A DNA stretch of 60,000 nt from Cryptomeria japonica (GCF_030272615.1 NC_081412.1:548670488-548730487); one strand, 5' to 3'; shown: positions 10,838 to 21,176, counted from the stretch's first letter. Translations and numbers: made by a program. The notes: generated by a model from the sequence alone, not told the origin.

Positions 10838-12428
10838 CAGGAGTATGAGCCTATGCAAATACTTGCGGTAAGGAACCAAGCCCCCAATCTTAGGATCTTA
10901 ACTCGCTCACACGCATGTAAGGGCATACAAAATGAGACAAAAAAATAAAAAGGAAAACAAAGACAAACAAAGACAACGAGGCAAAGGACACACAACACAA
11001 AAACCAAAAACAAGACCTCAAGTCAAGTAGATGAAGAAACCTCGATATCAAAATTTCTTAAACACTAATATCATTATTGAAAAGTGCCATCTCAAGAACA
11101 CAAGTGATTACATAAAAGAGAAAGAGAACCCATCATCCATGAACTACAAATACCAGAGCTATGAGCTCATGAGAAGAAACAAAGAAGCATGGATACCCAT
11201 TCTAGATGTGTTTTTCTAGGTGATCCATAAGAATAATGAGAGAGGAAATGGATACATATTCTAGATTTGTTTTTCTAGGCGATCTATGCTAGGGAAGAGA
11301 GTAGGAATAGTCTAGCTATGTTTTGCTATTTCTACTTATCCTCATGCACGTGTTCAAGTGATGTTTGGTTTCAAGTGTTAAGAATCCTATATAAGAGTTT
11401 GTTTTATATGGTTTTGAGCATGCAACAACCTATGTAAGACATAATGAAAAATGCCAAGGAACATTTTGGTTTCAGGAACATCTAGTATAAGAGTTTTTTT
11501 GCTTTGGTCTTGAGAATGTGTAACCCCATTTAAGATAAATATATGCCTAGTTTTGAGGACATCCTGTGTAAGAGTTTGTTTTCTCTTGTTTTGGGAATGT
11601 GCACCCCCTATAAGACATTTATCAATTTTGTGTCTGGTTTCAGGCATGAAGCATCTCGTGTAAGAGCTTGTTTTCTCTAGTTTCAAGAATGAACACCCCA
11701 TTTAAGACATTGCAAAAATATAATACAATATAGTACACAGATGTTGATATGTATGCCCCCACCCTTAAGATGTCAACATAGCCCTGTGTTGATGTGTTAA
11801 GGAACCTAAAAACAAGGATACCCACCTTCAACACCAAGTAGATATCCTTTAAGAAACAATGCTCATAAATCCAAGCCAAAGAGGGAATACTCTTTATAAG
11901 CGAGGACAAGATAGTTGAAAAAGAGATATCTTGAAATAGATGTAAAGAGAATCCTTGGAGGTGAAGAGATCTTTTCTCAAAAGACATCTACCTCCACAAG
12001 GAGTTCTCAAACAAACGTATCATCTTCTACCAAAAGAAGGGAAGGAGAACAAAAATGCATACCTTCCCCCTATTGCTAGATGAAAGAGATTCTTTATGAA
12101 GGATAACACACTTTTGATCGAATGTGGGGTAATTTTATAATAGATATACATTTCCAGGTGTAAGAAAGGTTGTAGTCAAGGATACAAACCTCTTGCATAA
12201 GAGGGAATTCTTGAGTAAACAACAACTTCACACAAGGAATGACATCAAATTATAAGCAAACACCACTCAACAAAGGAAACATGGATCCTTGGAAAGGGAA
12301 GGAGAGAAACCATTGCCCCCAAGCATAAGGACAATGAGAAGAATTACACAACCTCTAAGGAGAGATTAGACATAAGCAAATGTACAATGTACTCACATTA
12401 AGAAATATTCAATGCAAGAATATACATT
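10838..12428 (-). other. G1 3' untranslated region (copy 1)
   Basis: No polymerase domain is seen. The sequence holds an 85-bp tandem repeat (11369-11712). The duplicate of this stretch is 34300-35965. Confidence 0.6.
11369..11712 (-). repeat. 85-bp tandem repeat, four diverged units
   Basis: The theme 'gtgtaagagtttgttttct', then 'ggttttgggaatgtgcac', then 'cccatataagac' recurs four times. On the minus strand the array stays open for 104 codons with a repeated 'HSQN.RKQTL' theme. The duplicate at 34898-35246 is also open (103 codons). Coding value is doubtful because it lies in a 3' region. Confidence 0.65.
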
Positions 12429-12871
12429 TGTAAGAATTTGTCAAATATAGCCAAGATCAAGGACACAATGAATAGAACAAAAGAGAGAAAATATTTGATA
12501 AGAATAAACTGTATTCTAATCAAGATGCAAAATAAGATCAAATGGATCAACCAAAACAAAGAAGTTGAGCCTACTTCTAAAGGCTACACCATATGAATAT
12601 TTGAGCACACAATCATGACATGTGGTTCAATGAGATGCAAGGGTAGGTAGGGGTAAGTAGGAGAAATAATAAAATATTCCACATGAGGTCGATCACCCAT
12701 CGAAGATGGAATGTAACAACAATAAAATACCACAAAAGGTGGAATTCCTTCTACATGCATCATCCCTATGTGCACACTTCCCTAAGTGTCTCATATGCAA
12801 ACTACTATGAAATACATTATCCTAAGTCAACTTAAGTAAAGTGTAATTATGAGGCATAATTTACACCAACA
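12429..12871 (-). repeat. C1 3' LTR, duplicated copy
   Basis: Matches 35966-36399: tgtaagaatttgtcaaata...ttacaccaaca. It is preceded by acatt, the same left target site as the full C1 copy, which shows that C1 was already in place when the segment was duplicated. The C1 3' internal bases (12872-12935) follow, starting with the PPT complement ccccaccttaag. Confidence 0.88.
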
Positions 12872-12935
12872 CCCCACCTTAAGTGCAACTTAGGGGAATG
12901 TAGACTCAAACTAACAATGCAAGATGGGTCCCAAC

Positions 12936-13981
12936 TATAATACCCTAAAAATGGTCATCTAAACCATGAGCCCCTAATCTCGACAACATCACCAAGGTCC
13001 TAACCAAAGGCAATTAAATAAATCTTGAGCACACAATTAATTCTTTAATCATCAAATGTCACATGGCAAAATTAATCACTCAATATTAATTAAATATTTA
13101 TTTAATTAATTGATCATTCCAAGTAAATCATTTTAAACAATTATCTTATTTATTTTAATTAAATATCCTAGCATATTTAATTAAATAAATTAATTTGCCA
13201 TAAATCTTCAAAAAAAAGGAAACAAATCAAAAAAGGAATTAATTGACCAAAAAAATAATAAAAAATTGAGAAAAGAAATCAATTGGAGATAATCTTGAAA
13301 AAACAAATTTAAAATTGATAAATATCTCAAAGAAAGCAATTCAAACAATTAAATATTAAAATTGAATGAAATAGAGAATAAATAAGCTTTTTCTTGGTTT
13401 TATCTTAATTTTAGTTCAATTTCCTTTAAAACTAAAAAAAGCATCCAATCACATCAATTCATCTGGATTGTGCTTCCTCTTGGAAAATCTTGACCGCTTA
13501 TCATCATTTGATCTCAGCCTTTGGTTTCTTTCTGAATTTTCTATAAATTCAGGCTCTCATCTTTCATTCAGAAATCCTGGAGAATATATTGTTATTATGC
13601 CATTTTTTCTCTAGGTTCATTGAGAATTTGCATTGAGATGTTGCATATTAGTTATTTCATATTGTTTAAATCATTTAGCTTAAACATTCATATATTGTTT
13701 AAATCATGTTAGATTAATCTTGCATATCTAGCTTAAATCTTGCATCCATTTAGCTCATATTCAAGCTCATATAGATTTAAAAATCCTTCGTTTAGGTGTT
13801 GTCTAGTCATTGGAAGCTTAGCAATTTGAAAGAAATCTAAACTCGCATCTACTAGAAGGCAATTGGTCGCTTTGTAATGGTTTATTATTTATTGATTATT
13901 GATTTACTAACCATGCATCTAATAATTTAATTGAAGTGTTGTGTATTCCAGATACAGATACAGGTCCACTTTTCACACACA
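12936..13981 (+). repeat. T1 5' LTR
   Basis: Starts tataataccctaaaaatg, where the 3' copy and T2 have TG rather than TA, so the terminal G changed to A. It ends in cacacaca before the PBS. An AT palindrome (taattaaata/tatttaatta) near 13085 echoes the G0 hairpins. Confidence 0.92.
13542..13548 (+). promoter_or_regulatory. TATA box of T1 5' LTR
   Basis: TATAAAT inside a block conserved among all three LTRs of this family (30211-30217 and 49741-49747). Transcription should start about 30 bases downstream, near 'ctcatctttc'. Confidence 0.65.
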
Positions 13982-13986
13982 AATTT

Positions 13987-14004
13987 TTGACGCCCACTGT
14001 GGGG
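13987..14004 (+). promoter_or_regulatory. T1 primer-binding site
   Basis: ttgacgcccactgtgggg just after the 5' LTR. The T2 version at 50205 is ttggcacccaccgtgggg. It fits the common plant Gypsy 'TGGCGCCCACCGTGGGG' type with TGG to TGA drift. Confidence 0.75.
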
Positions 14005-14566
14005 CTCGAACCCATGACTAAAATATTTCTAATTTTTCTTGAACAAATTTAATGTTTGGTTTTAATAATTAATAAACATGTGTTAAATTTGCGAATAAAA
14101 ATCTTTCTTTTTGCTTGTTCTTCCGTGACGGTAAAAAATGGTCTCCTTTTGGAAAGCATAACTTTTTATTGAACTGTTGGATCTAAACAATTTGTTGATA
14201 TTGTAAAGTGGAAAAATCGAACCCTAGTTGTTCTCCCCTCCCCCAACTCCAAGGAGAGAGAAGGGAGGTCACTAGGGTTGATGGTTTTCACTTAGGAGAG
14301 GCTTTACATTCAAAAGAGGGGTTGAAACCCACAAGATCCAATCCCACACAATGCAGGATTGGATTCTAAATGAGTTTCAAGGGTTAAGACATCACGGATA
14401 CCCTCTTTTGTAAAGAATGTAGATAGAAAGATTGAACTAGGAGTACATGTAAAGTAAGAAATATTTGCTTATAAACAGAGATAAGGATATGGGATGAAGC
14501 TACGGACCTGGAATTAGTAGTAAAATGTCGAGACGGTGCTGTTCTACAAATTTGAGTGAAAGTTGA

Positions 14567-14598
14567 CGGGACGATGGCGCTCGACGTGCACACGGTCC
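14567..14598 (-). other. GTGCAC hairpin motif, copy in 3' LTR
   Basis: cgggacgatgg...gtgcac (14586-14591) followed by acggtcc (14592-14598). One of four copies in G2; see the leader copies at 19759-19788 and 20381-20410. Confidence 0.6.
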
Positions 14599-15203
14599 TC
14601 CGAAAAATCTGTGAAACGAAGGGGGATCTGTTCGTCTCTGCACAAGGATTCCAAATCTTCAATTATAGCCACGTACCTACAATCTACACACAGAAAAGAG
14701 AGGATGATTGGGGGGTTAGGGATTAGGGGTTTGCCTTTAGGTCAAACCCCAGTTTTGGAATTAACCAAGAAATGAGAATGCTGTAAATGTAAATGTTTGT
14801 AATGTAAACAAGTACTGATACCTTGTTGTAAGAATGTTTGTATTCTTACATGTGAAGGTGTAATGTATGTTGTATGTTATGTGTTGTAAGTGATCTCCTC
14901 TTCAATGGTTGAATCCTTGTCTTGAATGCAACACCTAGCCTTGAATGGAGACTTAGAATGCTCAATTGCTTGAAGGAATACTTGAATGTTTGAATGTTTG
15001 AATGTTTGACTATTTCTTTCACCTCTTGCTCTTGCTTATTTCATTCCTCCCTTTCTAGGAGAGGAAAAGTAGTTTATATACTTGTCAATTAGGGTTGAGA
15101 GACTGATTTTCCTGACCTTAGGCCGACCTAGAAACAATATTTTCCAATTTGCAAACTTCAAGACCCGATGCCCAAAAGGAGACCGGGCCCAAAATAGGGC
15201 CAG

Positions 15204-15261
15204 GGACCAGGGCGCTGGGCGCCCTAGTCCTAAAGGACCAGGGTGCTGGGCGCCATGGTCC
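15204..15261. repeat. two adjacent GC-rich hairpins in G2 LTR
   Basis: ggaccagggcgc...gcgccctagtcc (15204-15230) and ggaccagggtgc...gcgccatggtcc (15235-15261). Each is a near-perfect inverted repeat and they form a ~31-bp direct repeat. The pair is also in the other LTR (about 21807-21864) and, weaker, in the G1 LTR (10578-10628). Confidence 0.75.
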
Positions 15262-15433
15262 CACCTCCCGGGGTAGTAGGGTGCAAGGATGGATCAGGCC
15301 AAGGTGCAGAAAAATGTAGTTTTTGGTGTTGTAAATAGGTTTCGGGGTCTCCATTCAAGTTCAACATTGCGCCGCCATCGTGAAGACCCAAATGCAGTCG
15401 AAATTGCAAGTGTCACAATTTTAGGATGCTAAA

Positions 15434-15450
15434 TTTAGCCCCCTACTTTA
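15434..15450 (-). promoter_or_regulatory. G2 polypurine tract
   Basis: The minus strand reads TAAAGTAGGGGGCTAAA directly before the 3' LTR. It is homologous to the G1 tract. Confidence 0.75.
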
Positions 15451-16182
15451 GCGGGAGTATAAGCGTACGCTCATACTTCCAGTAAAGTACAAGGAAACAA
15501 CATTGAAAAACTTTCACCACGTCAAGGAGGCAAGATACACCAAGCCCCCAGTGGACTAAGGATCTTATGACTTTGATTGACAAAGTAAAAGGGAAGATCA
15601 TGAGGGAGAACCATGACTATCAGTAGTAAGGTTCCCTCACTATGAGTCATGCAAGAAAGATATAAAAAATTTTCAAGGCAAAGCTAAATTCGCCAAGAAA
15701 TTTTCAAGTATCTTGAAAAGATATGAACGGGATGTATGCCCCCCTATGTTAAAGCGATCGCACATGCCTCACCGGGGGTGATTGCTTTAAGGTAGTGATA
15801 CATATAAGAAATGAGAAAGGAGTGCGTTATCACAAGGATTTAGCCCCCAAGTGTGAGATAAGCCCAAGGATAATAGACACAAAACACAAAGCACAAGGTG
15901 ACTTCGCTTTCCTCGGGGTCAGTATGCTGTATGATAATTCATGTATATCATATGTATGTATGCATAATTTTTCTTCATTCCCCAATCAAGGAAGGTCACC
16001 TAGAAGAAGGGAACACATGTGTCTTTTGAGTCAACATGAGAGAGACCAAAAGAGATCTCAATGCTTTGCATCATCCTCAAGTAGACAACACTAAGGACAA
16101 CAAATAGAAGAATGAGAATAACACATAGAAGAAGTAACAAAAGAGATCAAGAGAGGAGGAGAGAGTCTGCTATGCTAATGAA
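15451..16182 (-). other. G2 3' untranslated region
   Basis: Lies between the end of the second reading frame and the PPT. The open frames seen here have no recognisable content. It includes C-rich 'tatgcccccc', a type of tract repeated in related elements. Confidence 0.6.
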
Positions 16183-17073
16183 CTAGTCTAGCACATCATC
16201 TACCCCCCGATCTTGCTGATCAATATTTTGGGAAGGTAGGAAACATGCTAGAGGAGGAACATCCAACACAGCAGATGGAGCTATCACAAGATCCAAACAA
16301 GGGCTATGTTCATGTTCCGAGCCACATTGTTCTTGTCTAGGAGCTAGGATAAGTGCTTTAGAAAATTCGTTAGATAAATGGTTATCAACATCAACATATT
16401 CATATTCACTATCAGAATGAACAGGAGTAACATTTTCATCATGAATAACATTTTCATCTATATCATCATCAAGATTTACAAAAATAGGATCTTTAACTCG
16501 CACAGGATCAAGACCATCATGCATCTTATGTTTAGGAGATTTCAGCTCAATCTTCGGCTGAGGAGAAAATGGAATAATACTGGCTGAAGGTGTTTTTGGG
16601 GATTGCAAAGTTTGAGAAGCAGCTGCCTAAGCTCTAAGACGACGCTTTCGTCAGTGTTCACGTGCAGAACGATTTCGTCTAGTCTTAGTAGGAAGTTGAG
16701 AAGATTGAGGAGGAGGAATGTTCTCATCCTTTTCACTTGGGTGTTTAGGTTGTGGTCTCTTAGGTTGAATAATAGGAGAAGAGGAAGGTCTCTTCTCTCC
16801 ATAAGAGGAAGGAGGAAGAACTGCTCCATATAAGGGAGGAATATTTGGTTTAGGAAGGAGACCAAGTCCATCATGACGAGGAGGTATAGGTCTACTTTTA
16901 GGAAGTTTATTAGTCATAGGCATAGTCACATTCATAGGGATGGGTTGGGAATATTCTTGAGGAAAGACATTAGTTTTATCTTTCAAAGGAAGAACTTCCT
17001 TCTCAAGAATGATAGGAATATCAAGTTTGGGTGTTCTAGGTTCACTTAGAGATAGGATCATATCTTTTTCCAC
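16183..17073 (-). pseudogene. G2 second ORF, Pro/Lys-rich, function unknown
   Basis: One frame of about 297 codons begins 30 bases after the gag-protease stop. The first part is rich in Pro, Lys and Ser (residues 1-140). The second is acidic, with VNLDDDIDENVIHDENVTP and a Tyr/Asp run. Two stops lie close together at about 16629-16653: TGA in 'REH*RKRRLRA', which fits CGA, and TAG, which fits CAG, so both could be C-to-T changes. It does not look like reverse transcriptase or integrase. It occupies the place of pol. Confidence 0.55.
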
Positions 17074-17102
17074 CTTTGATAAGATTTGAAAAGATGATCA
17101 CT

Positions 17103-19214
17103 TCACAGAGGAAGAGATTGGAATTGTTTAGGCCAAAAGTAATCAATAGGAACACTAGAAGTTCTTTCAGCTGGTTTAAAGAGGCTATGATTGACAGTAA
17201 CAACTTCACCATTATAGGGAAATTTCAAACACTTGTGAATAGGAGAAGCAATAGCTTTCATGGAAGATAGCCAAGGATAGCCTACCTTCACACGAAATTG
17301 TTCGGATGATGGAATAATAGCAAAGTCCACATCAAGGGATTTGTTATGGACCTCAATAGGTAATGTAATAGAACCAATTGCAGGAGAAGAAAATGCATCA
17401 AATAGTTTCACAACCACATTTGTTTCATCATAGATGACTTGATTCAATTGCAAAGTAAAAAGAAATTCTTCAGTAATGATATTAACCATACAAGAAGGAT
17501 CAATAAGCACTCCACGACAAGGTGTATTCTTGACTTTTGCAACTATATATAAAGGACCATCAGGTGCCCTGATAGTTTCACTGGAATCAAATGTGATGGA
17601 AGGTTCTTTAGGGATTTTCTGCTGCTCTACAAAGTTAATCACATTCGAAGTCATAGACACATGATCATAAGGTGAGACAGAGGAATCATTAGTATCAATC
17701 GCATTATAGGTATGAGAAGGCAATGGATCAGTAAAAATCTTAAGATTTTGGTTAGGAGGAGCTACAGATGTGTTGCCTTTATCATTCACACTAGAAACAG
17801 AGATAGTATTATTATCAATCAAATCTTGAATTTTACCCTTTAAAGAAAAACATTTTTTAGTATCATGCCTAGGTTGACAATGAAATTGACAAAAAGATTT
17901 GTTATCAAAATAGGGTGAATTAATCTTTGCAGGATCTATTTGCCTTATAGGAGGAAGAGTAAGCACATTTTGTTCCAATAACTTATTCATAATACTATGC
18001 AATGATTCATTCAAAGGAGTAAACTTTCTTTCTTTCTTGAAAAACTTAGAAATAGGAGGCACAGCTGATGCTGCATTCACATTGTTGTTGATGATGTTTT
18101 CATTGAATTTAATGGACTCTCTGTTCGGTTTAAACTTCCCAAATGGTTGTTGACTACTATCACCCTTATCACTTGGAGCCATAGGATTTGCTTGTTCCAT
18201 TTGACTTACAGTCAGTTGATAATTGTGAAGAGTTGCACACAACTGTTGGAAAGAAGTAAACTCAGAAAACATAAGTTTTTCTCTAATATCTTTTTGTAAA
18301 TTAGAAATAAAGATTCTTTGAATGTCATTGTCAGGTACTGGAAAAGAAATTTGAGCATACAAATGCTTATATCTACCAATGAAATCAGTCACTTTTTCTT
18401 TAACACCTTGTTTACAATGCATTAAATCAATCAAAGTAACTTTAGGACTTATATTGTTTTGAAATTGTTGAATAAAAGCATTTGCAAGTTGTTCGAAAGA
18501 AGTAATAGAATAAGAAGGCAATGAGCAATACCATTGTAGGGCTTTATCTCTTAATGTTCTAGTAAACAGTTTTGCAAGCAACCTTTGGTCATAAGCAAAA
18601 TCAGTACATATTGTTTGAAAGGTCTTAACATGTGTTAGAGGGTCACCCTTACCATTATAAAGCTCCAAATGCGGAATTTCAACATGTTTAGGGGGAATAG
18701 CTCGAACAATGTCAAGAGAAAGTGGGCTCGCAACATCAAATGTGGGCACACTAAACTTAGATTGATTCATAGAGGCAATTTGTTGCTGCAAAGAAGAGAC
18801 AGTTTGTGCAAGATTGTTAATGGTCGCTTCGGTCGAAGAGTTCATATTAGATGTGTTAGATTGTGATGGAGGTATTATGTTATTGAAAGAAGGTATTGAT
18901 TGAGAGTAAGGTGGTGGGACACTATGATAGTTAGTCATAGGAGATGATTGGAAAGGAGGAACACTACAAGGAGGAATGGAATGGTTAAATGAATTGCCCC
19001 CTTGCGTCATGTTTATTTGTGGAGATGTAATAGGGACACTCATTGAAGGAATGAATGAAGAAGTTGGATTGAATGAAGGAAGAGGGTTGATTGAAGAAGA
19101 AGGATTGCCCCCATGACTGGTGATCATAGGCGGAATATCTTGTATTGAAGTAGTCATTATGTTTGATGTAAAAGTAGGTATACTAGCAATAAGAGTTGTC
19201 AAAGGAATAGATGA
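17103..19214 (-). CDS. gag: Gag-protease polyprotein of G2, intact frame
   Basis: The longest open frame in the window, about 700 codons. Order: Pro/Ser/Asn-rich N-terminus (to ~160); capsid-type core (~165-350) with HVEIPHLELYNGKGDPLTHV, ALQWYCSLPSYSITSFEQLA and NAFIQQFQNNISPKVTLIDL; the family's Cys/His region (~455-490) with CQFHCQPRHDTKKC then IQDLID; and retropepsin-like protease (~555-660) with VGYPWLSSMKAIASPIHKC. The usual protease site DSGA/DGGA reads LIDPSCMVNI: the Asp is kept but the Gly is lost. The frame has no ATG at its start. It opens at 19214 and the first ATG is near 19157. It overlaps ORF A by 16 bases in the -1 frame, so a frameshift or one indel joins them. Confidence 0.85.
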   Translation of the reverse strand, partial: SSIPLTTLIASIPTFTSNIMTTSIQDIPPMITSHGGNPSSSINPLPSFNPTSSFIPSMSVPITSPQINMTQGGNSFNHSIPPCSVPPFQSSPMTNYHSVPPPYSQSIPSFNNIIPPSQSNTSNMNSSTEATINNLAQTVSSLQQQIASMNQSKFSVPTFDVASPLSLDIVRAIPPKHVEIPHLELYNGKGDPLTHVKTFQTICTDFAYDQRLLAKLFTRTLRDKALQWYCSLPSYSITSFEQLANAFIQQFQNNISPKVTLIDLMHCKQGVKEKVTDFIGRYKHLYAQISFPVPDNDIQRIFISNLQKDIREKLMFSEFTSFQQLCATLHNYQLTVSQMEQANPMAPSDKGDSSQQPFGKFKPNRESIKFNENIINNNVNAASAVPPISKFFKKERKFTPLNESLHSIMNKLLEQNVLTLPPIRQIDPAKINSPYFDNKSFCQFHCQPRHDTKKCFSLKGKIQDLIDNNTISVSSVNDKGNTSVAPPNQNLKIFTDPLPSHTYNAIDTNDSSVSPYDHVSMTSNVINFVEQQKIPKEPSITFDSSETIRAPDGPLYIVAKVKNTPCRGVLIDPSCMVNIITEEFLFTLQLNQVIYDETNVVVKLFDAFSSPAIGSITLPIEVHNKSLDVDFAIIPSSEQFRVKVGYPWLSSMKAIASPIHKCLKFPYNGEVVTVNHSLFKPAERTSSVPIDYFWPKQFQSLPL

Positions 19215-19630
19215 TTAACTTGAGTAGGAGGTTGTGTATAACCTAAAGTTTCGGCACAACTCTTCATAGGCATCACATTCGAATCCACAATGTGTGCAAT
19301 ACCACGCAAAATATCAATTCCATTCTTATCACTTTGAACCATACGTTTTAGACCCTCAATTAATGAAAGAGCTTCGCTATCAGGGTATTCTTGAGACAAC
19401 CATTGTCGAAAATCATCAAATTGGTTATCCAATTTTGAAAGTTGTTCTACAGAAACCTCATGGAGAGCTTCTTCATCATTAAGAGGATTAGAGGAATTAC
19501 CCATGTCCTCGTTAAATAGGCCATTCAAATTAGGTTCCATCTCCTCAGTAATTAAACCTTGGAAGGACTTAATTCTAAGGCTTCGTCTAACGGGAATAGT
19601 GTAAGTAGGGCTTATTGTTGTAAAAATCAT
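19199..19630 (-). CDS. G2 ORF A, probable Gag N-terminus
   Basis: 143 codons with ATG at 19630, ending in TGA at 19199-19201 inside the overlap with the gag-protease frame. Starts MIFTTISPTYTIPVRRSLRI. The middle is acidic and predicted helical (LSKLDNQFDDFRQWLSQ). It is the first good frame after the leader, so it is likely the real Gag start, with gag-protease in the -1 frame. I see no classical slippery heptamer (the local bases are TATTCCTTTGA), so a recent indel is the simpler view. Confidence 0.55.
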   Translation of the reverse strand: MIFTTISPTYTIPVRRSLRIKSFQGLITEEMEPNLNGLFNEDMGNSSNPLNDEEALHEVSVEQLSKLDNQFDDFRQWLSQEYPDSEALSLIEGLKRMVQSDKNGIDILRGIAHIVDSNVMPMKSCAETLGYTQPPTQVNHLFL

Positions 19631-19679
19631 GCACTAAAGAGAGAGAGAAGATTTTGAATTTTAGAGGTAGCAAATTTCA

Positions 19680-19850
19680 ATAAAATCAGCCAATCTCCTA
19701 GATTTAAGCTATTAAATGCAATCAGGACAATCTCCCGAAATTTCGGAAAAAATGTCCGGGACCGTGGCGAACGGAGTGCACACGGTCCTCGCAACTTTTT
19801 TTGAAATTTTCAGGGATGAAAGTTATGATGATTTTAAAGCTAATCTGAAA
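19680..19850. repeat. leader repeat, left copy
   Basis: About 170 bases with the order 'aaaatcagcca', 'ctcccgaaatttc', hairpin, 'cctcgcaactttttt', 'gatgaaag'. This is repeated about 620 bases away at 20305-20470. Confidence 0.75.
19759..19788 (-). other. GTGCAC hairpin, leader copy 1
   Basis: ggaccgt (19759-19765) pairs perfectly with acggtcc (19782-19788). The 16-base loop contains the self-complementary gtgcac (19776-19781). It lies between PBS and ORF A in the untranslated leader of the G2 RNA. Confidence 0.75.
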
Positions 19851-19913
19851 AAATTGAGTGATTTTACGATCTGTAGATAGGCCAAATTAAAGTTGCAATC
19901 TCAAAATTGAACC

Positions 19914-20645
19914 CTACCAAGATTGTTGAAAAATGTAAAATTTGAATTTTGAAAAAGAGGGGGAAACTGAAATTTTGAATTTTATGATTTTAGAGGGAAT
20001 ACTGAAAGCAATGCAGGCTTTGAAATTTAAAAGTTGACTCAATTTCATGCAAAATTCAATTTTGAAAATGGAAATCAAGGTTGTTGCAATTAAACACTTA
20101 ATTTCAAAAGTCACAAACTGCAAAAATTTGAATAAAGCACTGAAATTTCGAATGAATGCCAACACACTTTTCAGATTTAGGACTGTAAGAAACACAATTT
20201 TGATACAAATTTCAATTTCAACAATTTTTGAATGATTAGAAGCCTCAATCCAAGCAATCGCTAGACCAACTTTGACTTTAATTTTGAAAGTGTTAAAATT
20301 GATAAAATCAGCCAAAATTCTGGATTTTAGCAGAAAAATATAGTAAGATCTAGCTCCCGAAATTTCAGAAAAAATGTTCGGGACGATGGTGCTCGGGGTG
20401 CACACGGTCCTCGCAACTTTTTTCCAAATTTTCAAGGATGAAAGATATTGTGATTTTATTGCGGAATCCAAAGTTACAGCCGATTTGGAAGTGTTTTGAT
20501 TAGTGAAATTATCAGTCAAAGGTTGAATCAAGAAGGTTTTAAAAATTAGGGTTTTGATGCTTAACCACTTAATTTTCAGAATTAAAGCACAAATATGAAT
20601 TGACAATTTGCAATAGAAAGGTAGATCTAAAACAAGCATTAACAA
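19914..20645 (-). CDS. long upstream ORF in G2 leader, unknown
   Basis: 243 codons open on the sense strand of the element, between PBS and ORF A. The product would be Ile/Phe/Lys/Ser-rich and matches nothing I know. It overlaps one leader hairpin. AT-rich sense sequence without stops may be chance, because 'caaaattt' type sequence on this strand avoids TAA/TAG. I would not call it a gene without a conserved frame in other copies. Confidence 0.2.
   Translation of the reverse strand: MLMLVLDLPFYCKLSIHICALILKIKWLSIKTLIFKTFLIQPLTDNFTNQNTSKSAVTLDSAIKSQYLSSLKIWKKVARTVCTPSTIVPNIFSEISGARSYYIFLLKSRILADFINFNTFKIKVKVGLAIAWIEASNHSKIVEIEICIKIVFLTVLNLKSVLAFIRNFSALFKFLQFVTFEIKCLIATTLISIFKIEFCMKLSQLLNFKACIAFSIPSKIIKFKISVSPSFSKFKFYIFQQSW
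20305..20470. repeat. leader repeat, right copy
   Basis: Direct repeat of 19680-19850, diverged outside the hairpin core. Duplication of leader RNA structure in one element is uncommon. Confidence 0.7.
20381..20410 (-). other. GTGCAC hairpin, leader copy 2
   Basis: ggacgat...gtgcac (20398-20403) acggtcc (20404-20410). The stem has two mismatches compared with copy 1, but the GTGCAC loop and the 3' arm are kept. Confidence 0.65.
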
Positions 20646-20790
20646 TTAAACATTCCACAAGTTTAATTACTAAAAAGAAAATTTTAGGGTTTTTATGCAA
20701 TTAACCTCTAAAATTTACAAAAGATCAAACATGGAAAATTAAGGAAGAAATTTTTTTAGATCTAACCATGAATAATCAGAATTAGGATGT

Positions 20791-20807
20791 TCACGTCGGG
20801 TTCACCA
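20791..20807 (-). promoter_or_regulatory. G2 primer-binding site
   Basis: The minus strand reads TGGTGAACCCGACGTGA, three bases inside the 5' LTR. It starts with TGG, as expected for a tRNA 3' CCA end. G1 has the same site with one change (44581-44595). I did not assign the tRNA. Confidence 0.75.
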
Positions 20808-21176
20808 AAATGTAAAGCGGAAAAATCGAACCCTAGTTGTTCTCCCCTCCCCCAACTCCAAGGAGAGAGAAGGGAGGTCACTAGGGTTGATGGTTTTCAC
20901 TTAGGAGAGGCTTTACATTCAAAAGAGGGGTTGAAACCCACAAGATCCAATCCCACACAATGCAGGATTGGATTCTAAATGAGTTTCAAGGGTTAAGACA
21001 TCAAGGATACCCTCTTTTGTAAAGAATGTAGATAGAAAGATTGAACTAGGAGTACATGTAAAGTAAGAAAGATTCACTTATAACAGAGATAGGGATACAG
21101 GATGAAGCTGTGGACCTGGAATTAGCAGTAAAATGTTGAGACGGTGCTGTTCTGCAAATTTGAGCAAAAGTTGACG

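Larger units (their letters stand above)
14202..15433 (-). repeat. G2 3' LTR
   Basis: On the plus strand it starts tgtaaagtggaaaaatcg and ends ggatgctaaa. The minus-strand TATA is at 15073-15080. It contains the GTGCAC hairpin motif (14567-14598) and two GC-rich hairpins (15204-15261). Confidence 0.92.

Noticed and set aside
15082-15354. Short GC-richer frames on both strands in the G2 LTR
   Set aside because: They lie in the hairpin pair and are not preserved as a gene in either LTR. Composition explains them.
19199-19220. Classical -1 slippery site between G2 ORF A and gag-protease
   Set aside because: The overlap TATTCCTTTGA does not fit the X XXY YYZ pattern in the right frame.
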